NCBI GenBank assembly: GCA_963678675.1
Contig: OY783191.1
Location: 10,734,995 to 10,798,994 of the forward strand
Reading direction: 5' to 3'
DNA: 64,000 bases
Source: Xiphydria camelus
Taxonomy: Eukaryota > Arthropoda > Insecta > Hymenoptera > Xiphydriidae
The first letter of the stretch is position 1. Every line of letters starts with the position of its first letter. This document shows, piece after piece, positions 1 through 10,319 of the stretch. The notes beneath the pieces were generated by a model that made no database searches, had not been told where the DNA came from, and was given only the letters and a program-made list of their open reading frames with translations. The position numbers and the translations under genes are program-made.

Positions 1-59
1 ATATAAATTTGGTGTTGATACACGTGGGGGCAGATTTCACGTGCTTATTCCGCTAGGCC

Positions 60-269
60 CTTTGGATACATTGAAATTGAAACTGATATTACGGGTAATA
101 AACTTGAAATGCAGTTCATCTGCTGTGGATTTTTCCTTGGCAAATAAAGAAGTGCAAACTTCTTCAATGTTCTTAAAATGCATCGGAGTTTCGGAGTTAT
201 TTGTAAAAGTCGAGATAGTATCCTGAACGAATACTTCGGATGCAGCGTTTACACATTGCTTCTTTAGTT
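60..269 (-). repeat. Inverted copy of the 3' part of the 0.4-2.2 kb pseudogene
   Basis: Read on the minus strand, this segment matches 1981-2189 closely (about 210 bp, few mismatches, a 1-base indel near the outer end). The two copies face each other across the 1.7-kb pseudogene. It holds no intact frame of its own. Confidence 0.85.
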
Positions 270-417
270 ATAGCTGAACGTTATTCCCATATGCATCGAT
301 GTAATATTACAAGTACATTTTTCAATTTTTATAAAATTAAGATGCAACTCAATGATGTTTACTGTTATATCCATTTAAAAATGCAACTCATAATGCTATT
401 GTATCATACGTTCAGAT

Positions 418-2195
418 AGGTGATGCTACTGGCGACATTGATTCTTCCTTTCATATTGAATGGAGTAATGCACGAATAGCGGTGGACGAACAAAACATTC
501 AAAGTTTGATTTTGTCCTTAACAGGTGGCAACATATTTAATATCGATGTAGATCTCGGTCTTCGTAATATTTACACCGAAGCTCTTGCAGATGAAAACAC
601 TGTCAAATGTTTGTTGAATTTAAAAGAAACCGGAGAATCGATGATAAAAGAGTACGAAACTGAACGATTTGAATTAAATAAGAAATACGTTTTTGACCCA
701 CTAGTAAAAAAACCATTTTATAATTTAAATTACAAGCCCGCCAAAGAAAAGCAATCTACAAGTAGTGATAAAAAAGTAGAAATCATAACCAATAATGCTA
801 CATTTGAACAGTCATTTATGGTGGCATCACAACGTGAACTTGATCTGAAACAGTTCTTATCGCATACAATACTTGATTACCCTACATATTTCTTTGACCA
901 CGAAGGGTTCTACAGTAAAATTACGAAATCAGCATTAGTAATCGAAATTCAAAAAGTACACGCATGTGGAAACAACACTTTTCAACAAATAATAAAATCT
1001 GATTATTCGAAAGTTTGTATTTTCGATGGAATGTCACTAGTGCATAAAATTCAATTTCAAAAATATAATACTTTCGGAGATTTTGCCACTGCATTTTTCG
1101 ACCGTATACAGAATCTTTCATTCCAGTGTTTCGTCAAAAGAATTGACGTCATCTTAGATAGATACTATGACGTTTCTATTAAGTACGTTGTGTCGCAATT
1201 GAAAAGTATAACTTCTAAAGGGTCCAAGTGCCATATTTGCAAAAATATAAATTTTGCTTGAAAACGGTCGTAAGTATAAACCCCAATGTATCTGAAAAGG
1301 GTCTATGCGCAAAAGTATACGTAGAGGCTCAAAACTCAAAAATCTGCAAGACATGCTCGACTATATTCCTTTGAAGTATCAGCCTGTTTTTGCCGATTTC
1401 CCCAACTTTAGCTTTTCGGCACTTAGACTCTTTAGAAGTTATACTCTTCAATTACGATTGAAAGGAATGAAACCGAAGCACATTGTTATATCAAGCCCTT
1501 CAACCAAAATCCCGGCCGACTGCAAATATTTTTTTTCTTGTCCTTAAGAGAAACTGCAGCTTGTTCAATTTCTTTGTACGTATGCTCCAACTTTTTTAAA
1601 CATTAATGCTGAAACAGAACTATTCATTACCGGTGGTATGAAGACCCCACGAAGTGCTTCAAGTTCCAAGGTAATATCTGAAGGTTTATCTGAAGTGCTA
1701 GACTTGAATTCTAATCACCTAGAAGCAGATTATAGAATGTTCGTGGAGAGATTGAACAAGTAATTATAAATAGTTCGGATACTGACGTTTTCGTGCTTAG
1801 CATTCACTTTTGGCATAGATTGTCGAACATTGGTTGTCGAGGTATCTGGTTTGAAGGATCAGGTAAAAAAGGAAGTCTTTTAAACTGTCATTTAGCAGCT
1901 GAATCACTTGGCGAGAAAATTTGTAATATTTTACCCGCGTTACATGCTCTAACAGGTTGCGACACGACAAGTCGATTTACAACTAAAAAGCAATGTGTAA
2001 ACGCTGCATCCGAAGTATTCGTTTAAGATGCTCTCTCGACTTTTGCAAATAACTCCGAAATTCCCATGCATTTTAAGAACATTGCAGAAGTTTGCACTTA
2101 TTTATTTGCCAAAGAGAAATCCACAGCAGATGAACTGCGTTTCAAGTTAATTACCCGTAATATCGGTTTCAATTTCAATGTATCCAAAGTTAATT
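418..2195 (+). pseudogene. Decayed PIN/FEN-nuclease-like gene
   Basis: An exon appears to begin after a splice-acceptor-like TTCAG near 418 and stays open to about 1261. It contains a FDGMSLVHKI block and a RIDVILDRYYDVSIK block. After several frame breaks, a second conserved block follows at 1770-1990, with SSDTDVFVL and then LPALHALTGCDTTSRF. I recognise this combination from uncharacterised proteins repeated in cnidarian, fish and insect genomes. The D-rich blocks resemble the split active site of PIN/FEN nucleases, which is inference. Stops and frame changes between 1262 and 1770 and after 2025 mark it as a pseudogene. Its family, and whether it is itself transposon-derived, are uncertain. 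Confidence 0.5.
1981..2189 (+). repeat. Right arm of the inverted duplication
   Basis: This is the sense copy of the segment found inverted at 60-269. It covers the 3' part of the nuclease-like pseudogene, including the stretch after GCDTTSRF. Confidence 0.85.
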
Positions 2196-2348
2196 AACAG
2201 GTTCTCTGCCAAGCCAGTTTCACATGAACTTTCTCCCTGTACCACATAAATACATATTTTGGTAATTTTTCTAATTCCTGAAATTGCTACTAAAAGACTG
2301 GAATCATTTTCCAATAGCCCAGGGCCATAGCGGACGCGCCTCAATGCT

Positions 2349-2537
2349 TAAGGCCTGGGCAGACAGAAAGCGGACTGATCCTGCGGACTGTCCGCGCGCG
2401 GACTCTGTGAAAATTTACATCTGGTTCGCTCTCGCTGAGGGCGGATGTCCACGCGGACTGCCCGCGCCCTATCCTCGAATACAGTCCGCGCGAACAGTCC
2501 GCGCGAACAGTCCGCTTTCTGTTTGTCCAGGCCTTTA
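2349..2537. mobile_element. Short GC-rich inverted-repeat element (MITE-like)
   Basis: The ends are inverted copies: AAGGCCTGGGCAGACAGAAA on the left and, reverse-complemented, AAGGCCTGGACAAACAGAAA on the right. The interior repeats CGGACTGT/ACAGTCCG units, so the whole can fold back. Open frames here on both strands only reflect high GC content. Confidence 0.6.
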
Positions 2538-2593
2538 TACTCGTAAAAGCGTGTTCGCTCGGCCCAGATATAATATTGAAAATACACCGGGCG

Positions 2594-2659
2594 GACACCG
2601 GTGTCCGCCATGGCACGGGCGGAAAATTTGAGCGGCGAACACCGGTGTCCGCCATGGCA
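2594..2659. repeat. Two copies of a 22-bp palindromic unit
   Basis: The unit ACACCGGTGTCCGCCATGGC occurs at about 2595 and 2639, separated by a short spacer. Each copy contains the palindrome ACACCGGTGT. Confidence 0.8.
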
Positions 2660-2699
2660 GTCAACCTTTTAACATTGCTTAAGAGCTGCAGCCGAAACA

Positions 2700-3965
2700 T
2701 ATGTATTTGCGGAGAAATTCCTTACAACCAATATGTGAGCCTCTGAACTTTCTCCAATTTGGCTATGAAAGATGAGACGGACAGCTCCACCCGGTGCAAA
2801 TGACAAAACCGCCTTTGCCAAATTCTTTAATCAGGCCTTGTAAATGAAATGCTGATTGCAGAACAATGTCCTGTAGTTGCAAAAAAATCAACAATAATTG
2901 TATCTCTCTTTGCAAATGCATCCACAACCATTGTCGAAACTTACCTGCGTAAGTGTACAATTTTGTTATTTTTCAATACTAATTAATTATGTAAACCACT
3001 TATTTCTTTTTCAATTAATAATTAGATTTGCATTGCATTATGATGATGCTGTTTTTTATTTCATACCTTACCCAAACAACTTTTTAATAGTCAAGAACAA
3101 CATTTTTTTCACAGCTACAGCGACGGAATCGAAAACTCCTATTATAGGGCTGAAAAAAAAAATTGACCACTAATTCCGCTCGACAACCTCCACGATATCA
3201 TTTTTAAGTCTCCCTAAATTTAAATCATCAATCAAAATATGGTGAGCGATTTTTGCATACTCAATGTCTCTCAGCGCCTGCACTATACGGCGACTAAAGA
3301 AGTTTCACTTCAAAAGAAACTTTTTGTTTCGAGGATTTACTATTAATGGCTCAAAATAATAGTATTGAGTTCAATAGTATATTATGAATGAACACCTAAT
3401 GGTAACTTTTGTTGTTACTTTATTGGGTACTATAATGAACTATTCATGATTCAATAGTAACTTTTCGCTATTGGTTTAATACTACTTGTTGTCAATAGTA
3501 AGTATATTGTTCATCGACAATACAATTATTGAGAATTATTGAGTTTCAAATATACTCAATAGTAAAACTATAAAATATTATTGATGCTGGTAGTATCCGA
3601 TAATATTCATGTTGATAGGCATAAACTTAAATAACAATATCTAGATGAACAAACGGAATATAAATGAATCGTATATTGTTAAAACAAGCTAAGTGACTTC
3701 TGGGAAACTTTTCAGGAATTGCAAAAAACGTTTAATTTTCCAAAATGAAAGTAAACGGCTTGAGTGACACACCGAAATAACATATGCAGGATATGCGTAC
3801 TTGCATTCTTTCTGCACTAAATGATGCGTCTATATGCTAAATGCGCATTTCCGACAAAACACGAAAATGCCCGAAAATGTTACTTGGCGTCTTTTAACAA
3901 TAAACGATTCAAATGAAAGATTACTAACAAATACTATACTTAATGTATATTAATAATATTTAGCA
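2700..3965. other. Non-coding, AT-rich DNA
   Basis: No gene is recognised. Between about 3340 and 3600 the motif TCAATAGTA and its variants recur many times on both strands, which suggests a decayed repeat. Confidence 0.5.
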
Positions 3966-4117
3966 TTTTCGACAGCCTGCACTGGTGTAGCACAAGTGTA
4001 GAGTTTACGTTCAACTCCCGGTACAGTGTTGGTGTAGTGCGGTGTCAGACGAAAACTAGTGCTGCACCGGGAGTCGAACGTATATTCTACACTGCTGCTA
4101 GTGCAGGTCGCCGAAAA
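3966..4117. mobile_element. Palindromic MITE
   Basis: The left arm (TTTTCGACAGCCTGCACT...) and the right arm (...AGTGCAGGTCGCCGAAAA) are inverted copies. Similarity extends through about 50 bp per arm, including TACGTTCAACTCCCGG against CCGGGAGTCGAACGTA. It is non-coding. Confidence 0.65.
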
Positions 4118-4278
4118 CACCGATTTTTTGCAAACGCTAACCTAAGATACATAAATAAATAAGTGTTGATCAATGAAAAACCCTCCAAGTAAATAAGTAA
4201 TTATTAAATAATCTCTATTTACTAAAGCGCTGTGATGCTATGTAGGTATGTCACGAAATCTTTGAGGCCGTGTACGTA

Positions 4279-4840
4279 ACCCTTTACGTAAGAATTCCGG
4301 AATTCTGAAAAAATCAATATATCAAATCGACCACGGGCTACCACGTGGTAACTCTGATTTTTCGAAATTCTTACGTTTAAATTTTTTTTTACCGAATTTC
4401 AAATTTATCGTAGATCGGGCTGAAAAGTTGTAATCGGGGGTTTTTGACCGCGCTGATTATGAATCTTACGTTGAAATTGTTTGAAAATTACTTCAGAAGT
4501 AGCATTATGTTTTTTAACCTTTAAAATGCACATGGATTTTGATTGGTTTTCGTATTTATAGCGAAATTCTTTATTGGCATATACATAACGCTTTTTCGAA
4601 GAATTTTTGGATTCTGACAAAATCAATGTAGCAAATCGACCACGGGATACTTCTGACGTTTAATTTTTGTTTAGAGAATTTTTAATTTAGCGTAGATAGG
4701 ATTGAAAAATGGTACTAGGGGATCTTTGACCGCGATGATTACGAATATGACATTGCAATTTTTTGAAAATGACTTCAGAAGCCGGATTCTGTTTTTTAAT
4801 ATTTAAAATGTACATGGATTTTGATCGATTTTCGCGTAAA
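4279..4840. repeat. Two diverged tandem copies of a roughly 280-310 bp unit
   Basis: AAATCGACCACGGG, then TTTGACCGCG, then ACTTCAGAAG, then CATGGATTTTGAT occur in the same order twice, starting near 4299 and 4609. The first copy carries an extra 26 bp or so. No coding capacity is visible. Confidence 0.75.
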
Positions 4841-6910
4841 TGTCAGTTTTTGCGCTGATTTCGAATCTGATGTTCAAAATTTCGAGTGGGTTTTTCGAGT
4901 GAAATTAGAATTTAAAGCATGGAATTTTAAAATTAAATATCAGAATCAGGGTTTTAATTTTATTTTTTGAAATTTTATATGTCAGTTTTGGATAGATGAT
5001 AATTAAATCTAAAAATTTTTGAACTCATAGTATCGAGCTCAGCGCTGTTTCAGTTGCCAGATCGGACGGTGTATCGTGTTTCCATTTTTAAAAAGCAGTA
5101 AAATAGCGGTTTTCGCATTCATAGCAAAATGCTACCTCCACGTGGTGCAGCCTGGAAACTGCTTATGATAAATGAAAATAAGAATAAGCAGGTTAAAGGC
5201 ATTTTGAATACTTTCGATTCCTTAGCCGTAATTGACAAATACAAGGCCCCGAATCGCGGCCTCGGCCGCGGCGCCTCACTAGTCAATATACTAAACCTGT
5301 ATGAAAATTATTTGGAATATTTTGCAATGGCACTTTTAATAATCATTCTACCACCTTTTCTGTTTCAGGTAAGCATACATCAGCATCTAATTAACAGCAA
5401 TTTTACTAGGATGTACACATCTCCTACCGCGCTGTGCTTATAATTATATTCGATGACCGAAGAAATTACGTAAGTAAACGTACATCTAATCATTCTTCTC
5501 TTCGCTCATTACCATGATAATTGGTATACATAATTTTAAAATCCAGTTCTCACGATAAGCGAAAGGTATAGCAAACAAGAGCAAAGGTATAGTAGAGCAA
5601 ACAAAGAATAAGATGGAACTTTTATGGCTTTATCCCTGGTCACTATAGTTCGTACTGAAAACTTAGTTTACTCTAATGGTGAAATTTGAAAACATTAAGT
5701 TTTTAAGAATTATAGGAATTATAAATCTGCTTAATGTGTGTGTGTGTGTAATTCATTTCGAAAATGCTGCACGTTATATTCCTCCTTCGGTAACTGCAAA
5801 TGCGACAATGATGAATAAATTCAGAGAGGAAAATTCTCACAAATGTATAATAGATTGTTTCTCCTTGGACATTGAATATTTGTCAATCATTCATAAGAAA
5901 TATCTATTGGGCATAGTCGCTATTTGTAAAACAGTATACAGTAGCTTTACGGTCGATGGTGGAAGTGAATAATAACCTTTTCACGATGAACCTTCGAGAG
6001 CCGAGAATCCTCTTCTATGTACTAGGTACGTAGAGACATGAGGGGGAGAACAAATGATGTAGTAGCATGCCAATCTTCTTATTCTATTGAGCCGAATACG
6101 CGAAATAACGAAACGAATCTCGCGTCCACGTCAATTTTGTAATTACTTTTTTCCTGGCTTCCTATTGTTATCGGACCCCTCGCATCTCCCACAGTTTTGA
6201 CTCGAATAATGAGCTGTTAGCGGAGATAAATCCTCGAGACGCTCGCGCGTATTCGTACACAGTTGTGCGCTTTTATACGCGCTCTCTCGCTCGAGAGTGA
6301 TTGGCGTGAAGGTGTGTCGAGTCTTTAAAGGTGGTGACTCGCAAACAAGAAATCTATCATATGTCGATATATCGCTTCCTTTTTGCGAAAACATTAAAAA
6401 TGAGAAATCTCAGAATGAAAATAAAAATTTGAATCGAAATTAGAGTTTGTTTTATCGGTATAGTAAATGATAACCGCACTAAGGAATTATTTTAAAAATA
6501 AAGAGTGAAGAGGAGGGAAGAAAGATATATCGATGAGAGATGTCAATACAATACCTCGTATCTCCACCATCAAGGTTTCCAAGGGTGCCTTTGGTTGAAA
6601 AATATATTATAAATGAATCGATAGAATCGATAGATTGTGCCACAATGACATTAATTCAATTAACAACTGTTGTTAATAATTGAATCATCATACATACCAT
6701 ACATACCAATATAAGCATATACCGGGCGATCACGCCCAGTATCCGAGACTGGGTGAAGCTTAATTCAAATGTGCCTCATATGCGGACTAATAGTGGCCCT
6801 GCTGTCAGTACGGTCATCTATTGATCGGTAACCGAACTGCATAGATCTCGAGTCGCCGAAATTATCGACATCTAACCGAGCATTGCAACCTGTCAATAAA
6901 TCCCAACATA
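4841..6910. other. No recognised gene; two weak open frames
   Basis: The stretch 5129-5443 could encode 104 aa ending in a hydrophobic segment (ALLIIILPPFLF), with a donor-like CAG/GTAAGC at about 5369. The stretch 5676-5972 could encode 98 aa with a hydrophobic N-terminus like a signal peptide and a later CIIDC motif. Neither shows a family I recognise, and both may be chance frames in AT-rich DNA. Nothing else is visible. Confidence 0.3.
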
Positions 6911-7246
6911 ACCAAAAATCATAACCTATACCTCAGTGACTCAGTGGTTGTTTGTGTTCCCCATATACGCACCTGCCGTGAAGTTAACGAGTGACTTCAG
7001 GACTGACGAAGACGAATTAATTTTGGATATTCCTAACCTAAAGGTAAGAATACCCATTTCCACGTTACCCTGGAGATAAGCGTTCGCAACACTGTGCCTC
7101 CAGGGTGTTCTTACCTTTAGGTTAGGAGTATCCAACATTAATTCGTCTTCCCCCCTGAAGTCACTCATTAACTTCGCAGCAGATACGTGTTTTGGGGAAC
7201 ATCAACAACCACTGAGTCACTGAACAGGTAAAGGTTATGATTCTTG
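6911..7246. repeat. Foldback repeat at the 3' end of the R2-type element
   Basis: The segments 6911-7050 and 7100-7246 are inverted copies: CTCAGTGACTCAGTGG against CCACTGAGTCACTG, and ATTCCTAACCTAAAGGTAAG against CTTACCTTTAGGTTAGGAGT. The right arm overlaps the downstream end of the R2-type C-terminal frame, so the left arm looks like an inverted duplication of that retrotransposon's tail. Confidence 0.75.
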
Positions 7247-7247
7247 G

Positions 7248-7896
7248 GAGCATACTGCCTGACGCCGGTCAAATGTTCCCCATAGATGTCCCGGGACCAA
7301 CGGATAGTGTCTGAGACAATGAGTCGGCGCATCATTGATAAATACCACGGAGAGATCCGCAGCCATCTCAACACCTTCTCGTTTGCACAGTACCATGATC
7401 CGAGGGCCTATACCATGAAGACATCGACAACAACTTGGTACCCTTGCGCACGCAGCTGGTCCGCAAAAGGCTCGTACTTGGCGTGTTTCCGAGCTCTCGC
7501 TTCATCCCATGACTGGATGCGGTTCTCGAAGGGTACCGTCACGTCTAGGATCATGATAAGACGTGACCGGTCGTCTCATATAACGAGATCAGACCGAAGT
7601 TGTGCGAGGTCTCCAACTACCCGTGCCACAGCGCGGTTAGTGGAGACGACGCCAGGCAGTTGCAGAGCTTTGATGAGCCGAGCGACCACCGCATCATGCC
7701 GACGCTGAATTGCGTTCGAATGCGGGGGGCAGTGACCGAGCACGTGGGGCAGTGTTTCGAGGGCGCGTCCGCACCGCTGGCATCGTTTATCGTTGGCGTC
7801 CCAAGGCCTCGCCCCGTTAACCTTTTCACTGCTGAATTACTTCCCAGGAGCGTGACCGCTGTGCGGCAGTTTTTCTACCGTTACGTAGAAGAAACG
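7248..7896 (-). pseudogene. R2-type finger plus restriction-like endonuclease remnant
   Basis: Minus-strand frames contain CGR...ETLPHVLGHC (a Cys/His finger typical between RT and endonuclease), then LRSDLVI, then LDVTVPFEN (the Asp-containing endonuclease core). Further on come KHAKYEPFADQLRAQG and SDTIRWSRDIYGEHLTGVRQY-like residues near the C-terminus. At least two in-frame stops and a frame change interrupt it. This is the C-terminal third of the element's single ORF. Confidence 0.8.
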
Positions 7897-7898
7897 TA

Positions 7899-8586
7899 CA
7901 GGGTGGGGCAGAATAACGAGCGATTTTTAAAAAACCGGGAATCGCGCCGTATCGTTAGGAGGTGGTAGGGACGCTATCGGCCATGTTTCCTGAATATTAG
8001 GATTCAGTAGCAATGGAGCGGTGGACCCCTCAGCAGCGCACGTATGCTGTGAAGGCGTTTTATCAAAATTGTAATTCTTACGTACGTGCGCGTTGTACTT
8101 TTCGCAACCATTTCAACATCAATCGCAATCGACCGGTGCCGTCTGCCTGTGCCATTAAAATGTGGGTTAGGAACTTTGAGAAGACGTCGTCAACGACAAG
8201 AAAGAACCCTGTAAGGGCAAAATCAGTGCGCACTCCCGAGAATATCGAGCGCGTAAGAATTGCGACTTTTTCTTGTGGGATTACTTAAAGAATGAAGTGT
8301 TTCAAGATAACCCACCACAAACAATTCAAGCCTTGGAAAAACGAATCCAACAGGAAGTGGACCAAATTTCCCTGGCAATGCTGCGGAATGTAATGAATAA
8401 TTTCAGATCACGATTGGAAGAATGTATATGCCTGAAGGGACGTCATCTTCCCGGAGTTATTTTTAAAAAATAAAATCATTAATGCTTTTTTATGTTCTTT
8501 AACGAAATAATAAATTCATTTGTAAACATTGATTTTCTTCTTTTTTACACCCTTTTTAAAATCGCTCGTTATTCTGCCCCACCCTT
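7899..8586. mobile_element. Internally deleted Tc1/mariner-type element
   Basis: The terminal inverted repeats are CAGGGTGGGGCAGAATAACG on the left and its reverse complement, ending CTGCCCCACCCTT, on the right. TA lies at both flanks (7897-7898 and 8587-8588), as expected for Tc1/mariner target choice. It sits inside the R2-type element between the RT and endonuclease parts and keeps only the two ends of its transposase gene. Confidence 0.85.
8013..8473 (+). pseudogene. Deleted transposase: N-terminal DUF4817-like part joined to the C-terminal part
   Basis: The N-terminal part (from ATG 8013, MERWTPQQRTYAVKAFYQN) matches the helix-turn-helix (DUF4817-like) start of insect mariner-type transposases and runs to ...VRTPENIERVR. 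Directly after it, in another frame, comes a C-terminal tail (FFLWDYLKNEVFQ... to about 8473). The catalytic DDE/D centre that should lie between is missing. The internal deletion therefore removed catalysis but kept both TIRs. Confidence 0.75.
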
Positions 8587-8962
8587 TATATATATGTCTA
8601 GAGCAGTCCTGGACAGAAACGTATTTATACGTCTGGAGCAGATCATATGCAGGGTGGCACATTTGGCCGGATTAAGTGCAAGCCAATCCACCGTGTTGCA
8701 CTCTCCGCTGCGGACAGGAGGAGTTGCATCCCGTCGGGGTCGTTGGCAACCAACGCAAGGTTGTCCGCGTACGCCAGAGTGTTCAATCTCGTCCCGTGTA
8801 CGTCTTACCCTGCATCCGTGGATGCAAGGGCACGCAGCACAGGCTCGAGAGCGAGATTGAATACTATGGGGCTCAACGGGCAACGTTGTTTTACGCCCGA
8901 CTGGATGTTCACCTCCGGTGTAAATCCGTCCGCTGTTAACACCCTTATTGTAGCCCCTCGGT
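8587..8962 (-). pseudogene. R2-type RT, palm and thumb part
   Basis: Minus-strand residues include PLSPIVFNLALEPVLRAL, then YADNLALVAN (the RT catalytic box, normally Y/F-A-D-D, here with Asp changed to Asn), then LHLNPAKCATLH. Frame changes occur near 8880 and 8700. With the catalytic Asp pair broken, this RT would be inactive even if the frames were intact. Confidence 0.75.
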
Positions 8963-8965
8963 ATA

Positions 8966-9360
8966 CAGTATGTCCCGTAGATAACGCAAGTATTTGAATT
9001 TCCCTGACATTTGACTTTGATAGTGCTTGGAACGTTGCTGTAGTTAGAGTTGGCTTCAGAAGAGTGCGCTGCGTTCTTACGAGCCGTGTTTCGAGAGCGA
9101 AAAGTGTAAAACGTCTGATTTCCCGGGAACTGTCAATTCGGGAGATCGAAGCATCTAACCTCGGAATTAACTGAATTTGTAAATAATGGTAAATAATGTG
9201 TAGAAGTGATGAGAAATAATCATACAGGTTTCGGAAACACGGCTCGTAAGAACGCAGCGCACTCTTCTGAAGCCAACTCTAACTACAGCACCATTCCAAG
9301 CACTACCAAAGTCAAATGTGGGGGGAATTCAAATACTTGCGTTATCCACGGGACATACTG
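8966..9360. mobile_element. Foldback MITE inserted in the RT
   Basis: Arms of about 135 bp are near-perfect inverted copies (8966-9105 and 9226-9360). They begin CAGTATGTCCCGTAGATAAC and end with the reverse complement ...GGGACATACTG, with TA on both sides. It lies between the RT N-terminal half and the palm. The termini suggest a Tc1/mariner-mobilised MITE. Confidence 0.85.
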
Positions 9361-10310
9361 TATACTCCCCACTAAATGGCTGAGAGATGCAGGAACCTCC
9401 CTCTCCCTCTAGCGCGGCCGCGATGGAAGCATGGGGGACCGAATCGAAAGCGTTTCGGAGGTCCAACCATGCAACCACCACCTCCTTCTCAGACCGACGT
9501 GCGTCCTGAATGGTCTCCTGAAGTACGAGTGCTCGTAGCATCCCTCGTACTTCAAGAAGCCCTTCTGTGAAGGACTGATGCGACCTTTCCGCGTCGCCCA
9601 TACGGTGAGCCGGTTGGCCACTATGGCGGCAAACAGCTTCGCGACGACGGAACCCATCGCGAGCGGGCGCCAATTACACAGATCATCCTGATCCCCTTTT
9701 CCTTTGAACACCAGGACGGTGTTCGAGGTCTTCTACCCCTCAGGGATCGCTTCCAGCCTGCGGCAGGCGTTATAGGCCGCAGTCAGGACACGCGCACCGG
9801 GGTCGAGTCTTCTCAAGTCACGATAAGTGAGTTAACGGCTAACACCGCACCTGGACCCGACGGGACACCTTGTACTTCTCGAAAGGGAATACCAGTGCGT
9901 CGTCGTCGTCCTTCAATGGGGGCTCAGTCGGCCAGCCCCCAACAAGACCTTCCGGGTCCTCACGCCGGCGGTACATCTCCTCGAAATGATGCAGTACCCT
10001 CTCGCGTAGCACGGGAGGGCCCTGCATCACCTCGCTAGCTACACGCCGGGGGTCTTGTCGATATAGACGCTGGATGTCGCGCGACTCACACGATCCATAG
10101 GAGGAGGAAGCGGGGGGTTAGGCTGATCCGTGCGAGTTCGCGTCCTCAGCTACTCGCCTCCGGCGCGGTCGACCGCCCTCCCGGTGGGGAGCAGTTCGCG
10201 CACCCGAGGCGGCGGGTCCAGTAGGGGTCGTAGCTTGGAAGCGCATGGCAAGTCGCCTCGCCAGCGCCTTCAACTCATCTTGCAACGAGACAGCCTCAGC
10301 CTAGGGAAGC
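9361..10310 (-). pseudogene. R2-type pre-RT and RT N-terminal part
   Basis: Minus-strand fragments are: a 5' basic segment (about 10300-10090); RLYRQDPRRVASEV and VLHHFEEMYRRRE (10060-9960); then GARVLTAAYNACRRLEAIPEG; FKGKGDQDDLCNWRPLAMGS with VVAKLF (RT motifs 1-2); SQKGFLKYEGCYEHSY; and VVAWLDLRNAFDSVPH (RT motif A with the first catalytic Asp). The frame shifts several times. The pattern is characteristic of the R2 superfamily. Confidence 0.8.
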
Positions 10311-10319
10311 ATTATTAAG

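Larger units (their letters stand above)
7226..10310 (-). mobile_element. Decayed R2-type non-LTR retrotransposon
   Basis: On the minus strand, fragments occur in the correct order: a pre-RT region, the reverse transcriptase (RT), a Cys/His finger and an R2-type restriction-like endonuclease. Two DNA transposons (8966-9360 and 7899-8586) interrupt it. Frameshifts and stops occur throughout, so it cannot be active. It is not inside 28S rDNA, so it is an R2-superfamily (R2/NeSL-like) relative rather than a standard R2. Confidence 0.8.

Noticed and set aside
2284..2700. Overlapping open frames on both strands
   Set aside because: They arise from the GC-rich palindromic MITE and repeat units.
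5676..5972. Small secreted or odorant-binding-like protein
   Set aside because: It has a hydrophobic N-terminus and a C-x3-C pair, but no further pattern; too weak to call.
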